A stretch of 64,000 bases of DNA, from assembly GCF_006334915.2 (NCBI RefSeq), contig NZ_VDMA02000018.1, positions 124,001 through 188,000 of the forward strand, in the 5' to 3' direction. Made by a program: the position numbers and the translations under genes. Shown in pieces: positions 58,152-64,000 of this stretch (its first letter is position 1; each line of letters opens with the position of its first letter). The notes under the pieces were generated by a model. It ran no database searches, had not been told where the DNA came from, and saw only the letters and a list, made by a program, of their open reading frames with translations. This DNA comes from Microbispora catharanthi. Its GTDB lineage: Bacteria; Actinomycetota; Actinomycetes; Streptosporangiales; Streptosporangiaceae.

Positions 58152-58532
58152 TCAGCCCTCCTGTTTGGGGCCGGTGCTCTCCACGACCTCGAAGGTCCAC
58201 AGCTCGGAGTCGGTCGCGGCCGGGCCGCCCTGCCCGTGGCCGTGGCCGTGGCCCTGCCCGTGCCCGTGGCCCTGTGCGGCGGCCTCGCCGGCGGCCTGCG
58301 CGTGTCCCGCCTGGAACGCCCGGCTCTCCTGCCAGCGCCGGAAGTCCTCCTCGCTGCGCCAGCGGGTGTAGACGAGGTAGCGGTCGCTGCCCTCCACCGG
58401 CCGCAACAGCTCGAACCACTCGAACCCGTCGGCCGACTCCACCATCCCGGCCCGGCCGGCGAACCGCTTCTCCAGTTCGCGCCGCATCTCCTCGGGCACC
58501 GTCAGCACGTTGATCTTCACGACCGAAGGCAC
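58152..58532 (-). CDS. ABM-family monooxygenase with His-Gly-rich insert
   Basis: 126 residues. Dimeric alpha-beta barrel domain: PSVVKINVLTVPEEM, FEWFELLRPVEG, YLVYTRWRSEEDFRRW, and a last strand SELWTFEVVES. This resembles heme-degrading or antibiotic-type monooxygenases (IsdG/HmoA). Residues 88-103 are a GH-repeat (GHGHGQGHGHGHGQGG) inserted before the last strand, likely metal- or heme-binding. GTG 58532 has GGGAG upstream; the longer frame from 58556 is less likely. Confidence 0.85.
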   Translation of the reverse strand: MPSVVKINVLTVPEEMRRELEKRFAGRAGMVESADGFEWFELLRPVEGSDRYLVYTRWRSEEDFRRWQESRAFQAGHAQAAGEAAAQGHGHGQGHGHGHGQGGPAATDSELWTFEVVESTGPKQEG

Positions 58533-58617
58533 ATCGACTCCCGTAGCGCTCGACAACCCAGCTGATACCAGACCACCTTACGTACGCCCGACCACGGGGC
58601 GGCACTAGGCTCGTGAC

Positions 58618-59388
58618 GTGCGTATCGCGAGGTTCTCGATGGGCGACCAGGTCGCCTTCGGCGTGGTGGAAGAGGGCGGGCAGGTCATCGCCCGCGTCGG
58701 CGGCCACCCCTTCCACGGGGTGGAGTTCACCGGCGAGCGGTTCCCGGTGGCCGAGGTCCGCTTGATCGCCCCCATGCTGCCCAGCAAGATCGTCGCTATC
58801 GGCAAGAACTACGCCGACCACGCCAGGGAGATGGGCGGCGAGCCTCCGGCGGAGCCGGTCGTGTTCCTCAAGCCCAGCACGACCGTGATCGGGCCGTCGG
58901 AGGCGATCGCGTACCCGGGGAAGCTGTCGGAGCGGGTCGACTACGAGGGTGAGCTGGCCGTGGTGATCGGCCGGCTGTGCCGCGACGTCCCCGCCGAGCG
59001 CGCGGGCGAGGTGATCTTCGGATACACCTGCGCCAACGACGTGACCGCACGCGACCTGCAGGCCAAGGACGGCCAGTGGGCCAGGGCCAAGGGCTTCGAC
59101 ACGTTCTGCCCGCTCGGCCCCTGGATCGAGACCGAACTCGACCCGGCCGACCTGGCGATCACCACCACGCTCAACGGCGAGGTCAGGCAGAGCGCCCGCA
59201 CCTCCCTCCTGCTGCACGACATCCCCGCGCTCATCGCGTACGTGAGCGCGGTCATGACCCTGCTGCCCGGCGACGTCATCCTGACCGGCACGCCCGCCGG
59301 GGTGGGCCCGATGTCCGTGGGCGACGAGGTCGGCGTCTCCATCGAAGGAATCGGAACTCTCACTAACCGGGTGATCTCACGTGACTAG
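58618..59388 (+). CDS. Fumarylacetoacetate hydrolase-family protein
   Basis: 256 residues. FAH fold with [28 protein letters not shown], the metal acids in [12 protein letters not shown] and the end [15 protein letters not shown]. The family includes oxaloacetate decarboxylases and acylpyruvases; the exact substrate is not clear. GTG 58618 follows CACTAGGCT closely, so it may be leaderless. It overlaps gltX by eight bases. This gene commonly precedes gltX in actinomycetes. Confidence 0.92.
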   Translation: MRIARFSMGDQVAFGVVEEGGQVIARVGGHPFHGVEFTGERFPVAEVRLIAPMLPSKIVAIGKNYADHAREMGGEPPAEPVVFLKPSTTVIGPSEAIAYPGKLSERVDYEGELAVVIGRLCRDVPAERAGEVIFGYTCANDVTARDLQAKDGQWARAKGFDTFCPLGPWIETELDPADLAITTTLNGEVRQSARTSLLLHDIPALIAYVSAVMTLLPGDVILTGTPAGVGPMSVGDEVGVSIEGIGTLTNRVISRD

Positions 59389-60745
59389 GGTGCGCTTCGC
59401 CCCTTCGCCCACCGGCATGTTCCACGTCGGCGGCGCCCGCTCGGCGCTGTTCAACTGGGCGATCGCCGAGCAGTCCGGCGGCACGTTCGTGCTGCGCATC
59501 GAGGACACGGACGCGGCACGCAACCGGCCCGAGTGGACCGAGGGCATCATCTCGGCCCTCGCCTGGATCGGCATCAACGGCGACTCGCCGCACTTCGAGG
59601 GGCCCTACTTCCAGTCCGCCTACGAGCAGCAGCACCGCGACGCCGCGGCGAAGCTGCTCAAGGACGGCAATGCCTATCACTGCACCTGCACGCGCGACGA
59701 CGTGAAGGCCAGGACCGGCTCTGAGCACCAGGGCTACGACGGCCACTGCCGCGACCGCGGCCTGACCGAGGGCGCCGTGCGATTCCGTACGCCCGACGAG
59801 GGCGTGACGGTCGTGGACGACAAGGTCCGCGGGCGGGTGGAGTTTCCCAACTCGGCGATGGAGGACTTCGTCATCGTCCGCGGGGACGGCTCGCCGCTGT
59901 TCATCCTCGCCAACGTCGTGGACGACATGGAGATGCGGATCAGCCATGTCGTACGGGCCGAGGAGCACCTGTCGAACACGCCCAAGCAGCAGCTTCTGTG
60001 GAGGGCGCTCGGCGCGGAGCCGCCGGTCTGGGCGCATGTGCCGGTGATCGTCAACGAGAAGCGGCAGAAGCTGTCCAAGCGCCGTGACAAGGTCGCCCTG
60101 GAGTCCTACCGCGACGAGGGCTACCTCGCCGAGGCGATGGTCAACTACCTCATGCTGCTCGGCTGGGGGCCCGGAGACGACCGCGAGATCATGCCGTGGT
60201 CGGAGATGATGCCGCTGTTCCGGTTGGAGGACGTAAACCAGGCGCCGGCGTTCTTCGACGAGAAGAAGCTGCGGGCCTTCAACGGCGAGTACATCCGGGC
60301 GCTGCCCCGCGAGGTGTTCGTCGCCCGCTGCGAGCCGTGGCTCGACCCGTCCTGGGACCGCTCGGTGTTCGACCGCGTGGCCGACCTGGTGCAAACCCGG
60401 GTCGCCGTGCTGTCCGAGGTCACCGCCAACGTCGACTTCCTCTTCCTCGACGAGCCCGTCTTCGACCAGGCGTCCTGGGACAAGGCGATGAAGGCGGGGG
60501 CGGCCGAGATCCTGGCCGGATACGCCGAGCGGCTGGAGACGGTCAGCTGGGACCCCGACTCGCTCAAGACCGCCCTGGAGGAGGTCGGCCTCGCACACGG
60601 GCTCAAGCTCGGCAAGGCGCAGGCGCCCGTCCGCGTGGCGATCACCGGCCGGACCGTGGGCCTGCCGCTGTTCGAGTCGATCGAGGTGCTCGGCCGCGAG
60701 CGCTCGCTCGACCGGGTGCGCGCGGCCCTCGCCAGGCTGGCCTGA
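59381..60745 (+). CDS. gltX: Glutamyl-tRNA synthetase
   Basis: 454 residues. Class I synthetase: [20 protein letters not shown] with the HIGH-type motif, [10 protein letters not shown], and the KMSKS-type KLSKRRD. It charges tRNA(Glu), and in this organism tRNA(Gln) as well, which GatCAB then corrects. GTG 59381 overlaps the FAH gene. Its last 104 bases are antisense to the end of the MATE gene. Confidence 0.97.
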   Translation: MTRVRFAPSPTGMFHVGGARSALFNWAIAEQSGGTFVLRIEDTDAARNRPEWTEGIISALAWIGINGDSPHFEGPYFQSAYEQQHRDAAAKLLKDGNAYHCTCTRDDVKARTGSEHQGYDGHCRDRGLTEGAVRFRTPDEGVTVVDDKVRGRVEFPNSAMEDFVIVRGDGSPLFILANVVDDMEMRISHVVRAEEHLSNTPKQQLLWRALGAEPPVWAHVPVIVNEKRQKLSKRRDKVALESYRDEGYLAEAMVNYLMLLGWGPGDDREIMPWSEMMPLFRLEDVNQAPAFFDEKKLRAFNGEYIRALPREVFVARCEPWLDPSWDRSVFDRVADLVQTRVAVLSEVTANVDFLFLDEPVFDQASWDKAMKAGAAEILAGYAERLETVSWDPDSLKTALEEVGLAHGLKLGKAQAPVRVAITGRTVGLPLFESIEVLGRERSLDRVRAALARLA

Positions 60746-61979
60746 GCAGGCCGAGCGACAGCGCGGCGCCGGCGGCCATGGCCAGCCAGACCCCTGTGGG
60801 TCCCATCCGGGAGCCGAGCAGGAAGGCCAGCGGCAATTGGACGGCGAAGCCCGCCAGCGTCGCCGCGAGCAGGCCGGCGCCCCGCCCGCCGGCCTGCAGG
60901 ACGCCCCCGACGGCGATCAGGCCGCCGAAGGGCACGAGGTAGAGCGGCATGCAGCGCAGGAACCACACGGCCTGCGCGGCCACCGCGGGGTCGGCGGTGA
61001 ACGGGCCCACGGCCGCCGGAGCGAGCGCGTTCAGCACGAGCGAGGCGGCCAGCCCCGCGGCCAGTCCGTATCGCAACACGGGAACGACGTGATCACGCCG
61101 TGAAGACGGGCCGTCCGCCTCGCCGGCGCGCGAGGTGCGGATCATCGCCGCCTGTCGGAGGGCGTAGAAGGACATCACACCGGCCATCATGATCTTCAGG
61201 CCGATGCCGTAGCCGGCGAGCGCGGCAACGCCGTGCCGGCCGACGATGCCGGCGAGCGCCATGCCCACCAGGGCGCGCGCGAGGAAGTCGCCGGACATGG
61301 GCAGCCCGGTGCGCAGGATCGCCGCCGCGTCCGCGCGGTTCGCCGAGTCCTTCTCCGCCCCCCTCCCCGCGGGCAGCCGCCGGGCGAGCAGGAGGGCGGA
61401 CACGGCCACCGTGGCCAGGCGGGCCGCCACCGTGGCCAGCGCGGCTCCCTGGACGCCCAGGCCGAGCCCGTAGATCAGCAGCGGGTCCAGGACGATCACC
61501 AGGACGTTGCACAGCAGGGCCGCCCGCATCGGCGTCCGAGTGTCGCCGAGGCCCTTGAAGATCCCGTCGACGAGGTTCTGGGCGAAGAAGACGGGGATCC
61601 CGGCGAACGCCACCGCGTAGTAGCCCGCGGTCAGCCCCACCGTGACGGGATCGTCGGTGAACAGGCGGGCGACCGGCTCGCGCAGCAGCACGCCGGGCAC
61701 CGCCACGGCCACGGCGAAAACGCCCAGCAGCAGCCAGGCCGTACGAATGACCGGGGTCAGCGGGGCACGACCGTCGCGCCGTCCGATCAGGACCGTCGTG
61801 CCCGTCCCGACACAGAGGATCACGCCGAGGGCCAGGTTCTCGGTCGTGGTGGCGACCGTGACCGCGGCGACGGCTTCGCTGCCGAGGCCGGACACCCACA
61901 GCGTGTCGATCAGGCCGACGGCCACGACGGCCGTCAGGAGTTCGACGTAGACGGGCAGGGCGAGTCTGATCAGACTCAT
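60642..61979 (-). CDS. MATE-family multidrug exporter
   Basis: 445 residues, about 12 membrane helices in two halves ([39 protein letters not shown], then [19 protein letters not shown]). Na+/H+-coupled efflux is expected. GAGGTGA lies before ATG 61979. The last 35 residues ([20 protein letters not shown]) are basic and are coded antisense to gltX; they look like run-on sequence after loss of an older stop. It is divergent from a PadR regulator. Confidence 0.9.
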   Translation of the reverse strand: MSLIRLALPVYVELLTAVVAVGLIDTLWVSGLGSEAVAAVTVATTTENLALGVILCVGTGTTVLIGRRDGRAPLTPVIRTAWLLLGVFAVAVAVPGVLLREPVARLFTDDPVTVGLTAGYYAVAFAGIPVFFAQNLVDGIFKGLGDTRTPMRAALLCNVLVIVLDPLLIYGLGLGVQGAALATVAARLATVAVSALLLARRLPAGRGAEKDSANRADAAAILRTGLPMSGDFLARALVGMALAGIVGRHGVAALAGYGIGLKIMMAGVMSFYALRQAAMIRTSRAGEADGPSSRRDHVVPVLRYGLAAGLAASLVLNALAPAAVGPFTADPAVAAQAVWFLRCMPLYLVPFGGLIAVGGVLQAGGRGAGLLAATLAGFAVQLPLAFLLGSRMGPTGVWLAMAAGAALSLGLLRPAWRGPRAPGRASARGRAPRSTRTAAGPRSGR

Positions 61980-61991
61980 GCGTTCACCTCG

Positions 61992-62009
61992 AATCGAGCT
62001 ATATCGATT
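61992..62009. promoter_or_regulatory. Inverted repeat in the MATE/PadR promoter
   Basis: AATCGA (61992-61997) and TCGATT (62004-62009) around six bases. A likely PadR operator between the divergent genes. Confidence 0.6.
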
Positions 62010-62013
62010 AGAG

Positions 62014-62025
62014 GTATAACGATAC
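62014..62025. promoter_or_regulatory. GTAT/ATAC repeat and PadR -10 element
   Basis: GTAT-AACG-ATAC lies 10 bases before the PadR start and includes TATAAC (62015-62020), a good -10 element. A site here would give autorepression. Confidence 0.5.
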
Positions 62026-62034
62026 GATGCCGCC

Positions 62035-62574
62035 GTGGCAAGCAGTGACCTGGCACTGACGATCCTCGGTTTCCTGGACGAGGAGTCCATGCACGGATAC
62101 GAGCTCAAGCAGCGGATCGCCGGGCTGAGCGGGCACGTCCGGCCGGTCAGCGACGGCGCGCTCTACCCGGCGATCGCCCGGATGGAGGCCGCCGGCCTCC
62201 TGGAGCGGCACGAGGAGGAGGGCTCCGGCGCCGCCCGGCGCCAGGTGCTCTCGATCACCGCGCGGGGCCGGGAGGAGCTGCTCAGGCGGCTGCGTGAGCC
62301 GTCGGACGTCGAGATCAGCGACCAGGCGAGGTTCTTCACGTTGCTGGCGTTCCTGTCCCGGCTGCCCGACGCCGAGGACCAGGTGACGGTGCTGCGCCGG
62401 CGGCTGGCCTTCCTGGAGACGCCGGCGAGCTTCTTCTACCGCGGCGGAAGGCCTCTCAGGGCCGAGGAGACGCCCGATCCCTTCCGCCGCGGCATGATGC
62501 TCGTCGCCCGGGCCGTGACCGCCGCGGAGAAGGACTGGCTCAGGCAGGCCATCTCCGCGCTCACCGGGTCGTGA
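62035..62574 (+). CDS. PadR-family transcriptional regulator
   Basis: 179 residues. Winged helix: LGFLDEESMHGYELKQRI, DGALYPAIARMEAAGLLERH, and the wing ending RQVLSITARGREEL, then a C-terminal helical domain. PadR proteins bind drugs or aromatic acids and usually control exporters; the divergent MATE gene is the expected target. GTG 62035 is about 15 bases after the -10 element, so it is nearly leaderless. Confidence 0.93.
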   Translation: MASSDLALTILGFLDEESMHGYELKQRIAGLSGHVRPVSDGALYPAIARMEAAGLLERHEEEGSGAARRQVLSITARGREELLRRLREPSDVEISDQARFFTLLAFLSRLPDAEDQVTVLRRRLAFLETPASFFYRGGRPLRAEETPDPFRRGMMLVARAVTAAEKDWLRQAISALTGS

Positions 62575-62577
62575 CCG

Positions 62578-64000
62578 TCACAGCAGCCCGCGGCGGTCCA
62601 GCAGGGGAGTGATCTCCGGGTCGCGGCCGCGGAAGTCGCGGAACGCCGTCATCGAGTCGACGCTGCCGCCCCGGGACAGCAGGGCCCGGCGGAAGGTGTC
62701 GCCGTTCTCTCGGCGCAGCCCGCCGTTCTCGTTAAACCACTCGACCGTGTCGGCGTCGAGGACCTCGCTCCAGATGTAGGAGTAGTAGCCGGCGCTGTAG
62801 CCGCTCGACCAGATGTGGGCGAAGTACATGCTGCGGTATCGCGGCGGGACGGCGGGCAGGTCCACCCCGGCCTCCCGCAGCGCCCGCCTCTCGAACTCCT
62901 CCACGTCCTCCTCGCCGTCGTAGGCCGTGTGCCAGGCCCAGTCGAGCAGGGTGGCGGCCAGGTACTCCAGCGTGGCGAAGCCCTGGTTGAACTTCTGCGT
63001 CTCCAGCATCCGGTCGACGAGGTCCTGCGGCATCGGCTCGCCCGTCTCGTGGTGCCTGGCGTACTCGGCCAGGATCTCCGGATGGGTCGCCCACATCTCG
63101 TTCACCTGGGAGGGGTACTCGACGAAGTCGCGCGGCACGGCCGTGCCGGAGAAGCGGGGGTGGCGCACGTCGGAGAACAACCCGTGCAGCGCGTGCCCGA
63201 ACTCGTGGAACATGGTGTTGACCTCGTCGAACGTCATCAGGGTCGGCTCGCCCCTGACGATGTTGAGGTTGTTGACCACCACCGGCCTGGTGTCCTCCAG
63301 GCCCGACTGCTTCACCAGGCTGTTCATCCACGCCCCGCCCCGCTTGGAGGCCCTGGCGTGGAAGTCGCCGAGGAACAGGCCCAGCGGGGAGCCGTCCTCG
63401 TCGCGCACCTCGAAGACCCGCACTTCGGGGTGGTAGCCGTGCAGGTCGGAGCGCTCGTGGAAGGTGACGCCGTACAGACGTGACGCCGCGTTGAAGACGC
63501 CCTGCTCCAGCACCGTGTTCAGCTCGAAGTACGGCCGCATGCGCCGGCTGTCGATGTCGTAGCGGGCCTTGCGCACCTTCTCGGAGTAGAACGCCCAGTC
63601 CCACGGCTGGATCGGGTGGCCGGCGATCTCCTCCAGGTCCGCCTGCTCCTTGCGCGCGTTGGCGACGGCGGGCGGCACGAGCCGGTCGAGCATCTCGGTG
63701 ACCGCCCGGGTCGTGCCCGCCGTCTGGTCGGCCAGGACGTACTCCGCGTGGTTCTCGTAGCCCAGCAGCCGTGCGCGCTCCCGGCGCAGAACCGCGATCT
63801 CCCTGATCAGTTCGGCGTTCGCCGCGCCCCGTCCGACCGAGGCCCGGTGGATCCGCTCACGCAGGGACCGGTTGGTCAGCTCGGCCAGGGTGGGCTGCCC
63901 GGTGGGCAGGACCAGCGTGATCAGATACTTGCCGTCCAGTCCGCGCTCCCTGGCCTGGTCGGCGAGCCCCTGGATCGCGTCCTGCGACAGCCCGTCGAGT
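62578..64000 (-). CDS. M3-family oligopeptidase, C-terminal part (gene runs off the right edge)
   Basis: 474 codons are visible up to the window edge. Zinc site HEFGHALHG with the distal glutamate downstream near EYPSQVNEMW, and IWSSGYSAGYYSYIWSEVLD near the C-terminus. It matches peptidyl-dipeptidase Dcp/oligopeptidase A of the M3 family, cytoplasmic peptide degradation. The frame is open to 64000 with typical upstream M3 sequence (LVLPTGQPTLAEL). It ends three bases from the PadR stop. Confidence 0.93.
   Translation of the reverse strand, partial: LDGLSQDAIQGLADQARERGLDGKYLITLVLPTGQPTLAELTNRSLRERIHRASVGRGAANAELIREIAVLRRERARLLGYENHAEYVLADQTAGTTRAVTEMLDRLVPPAVANARKEQADLEEIAGHPIQPWDWAFYSEKVRKARYDIDSRRMRPYFELNTVLEQGVFNAASRLYGVTFHERSDLHGYHPEVRVFEVRDEDGSPLGLFLGDFHARASKRGGAWMNSLVKQSGLEDTRPVVVNNLNIVRGEPTLMTFDEVNTMFHEFGHALHGLFSDVRHPRFSGTAVPRDFVEYPSQVNEMWATHPEILAEYARHHETGEPMPQDLVDRMLETQKFNQGFATLEYLAATLLDWAWHTAYDGEEDVEEFERRALREAGVDLPAVPPRYRSMYFAHIWSSGYSAGYYSYIWSEVLDADTVEWFNENGGLRRENGDTFRRALLSRGGSVDSMTAFRDFRGRDPEITPLLDRRGLL

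Overview
The window is 64 kb of very GC-rich DNA with GTG starts, ATGA gene junctions and many probably leaderless genes. This points to an actinomycete (Actinomycetota). The gene content and order (cysteine desulfurase, mnmA, a MetE-like gene, ligA, gatCAB, ilvBNC, serA, leuB, ilvE, cimA, gltX) is the conserved block I know from Streptomyces-type chromosomes. I infer a filamentous actinomycete, perhaps of the Streptosporangiaceae type, but cannot fix the genus. I see no rRNA, tRNA, insertion sequence, prophage or CRISPR array.

Region by region: 1-1.2 kb, the start of an MFS exporter preceded by a TetR regulator with its own operator. 1.26-8.7 kb, cysteine desulfurase and mnmA (tRNA thiolation), separated here by an accessory block (dipeptide epimerase, an internally deleted RidA gene, a LysR regulator, a hemerythrin/Rieske pair and a DUF695-like protein). 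8.7-13.6 kb, an MBL-fold hydrolase, a MetE-like protein, a small secreted protein and ligA. 13.6-18.8 kb, a gene remnant, a frameshifted PhzF gene, a secreted GH6-CBM2 cellulase under a CebR-type box, and the first GGDEF-EAL protein. 18.9-23.9 kb, gatC-gatA-gatB with an AAA ATPase gene lodged between gatA and gatB. 24-31.3 kb, a VanW-type envelope protein, a PQQ-type sugar dehydrogenase lipoprotein, a 2-hydroxyacid dehydrogenase and the second GGDEF-EAL protein.

31.3-51.9 kb is the branched-chain amino acid region: ilvB-ilvN-ilvC, serA, leuB, ilvE and cimA. Between these lie a PBP4-type carboxypeptidase, an FHA protein, a CAP protein, a DinB protein with an ECF sigma factor, a GPH sugar transporter, an SseB-like protein, a ROK regulator and two small proteins sharing a Cys/VCN motif. 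Two leader peptides rich in branched-chain residues, each followed by a rho-independent terminator, precede ilvB and cimA. This implies that pyruvate-derived valine, isoleucine (by the citramalate route) and leucine synthesis are tuned by ribosome-mediated attenuation. A third short ORF runs into the leuB ribosome binding site.

52-64 kb holds a tightly coupled globin / flavohemoglobin / DivIVA-like operon, a heparinase-like secreted enzyme, a divergent SnoaL/TetR pair with two palindromic operators, an HD-domain protein, an unusual His-Gly-rich monooxygenase, a fumarylacetoacetase-type hydrolase overlapping gltX, a MATE exporter with its divergent PadR regulator, and the C-terminal part of an M3 peptidase. 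The most unusual items are the ATPase inside gatCAB, the 37-codon ORF tied by ATGA overlaps to both ilvB and ilvN, the globin-DivIVA operon, and the Cys/VCN protein pair.
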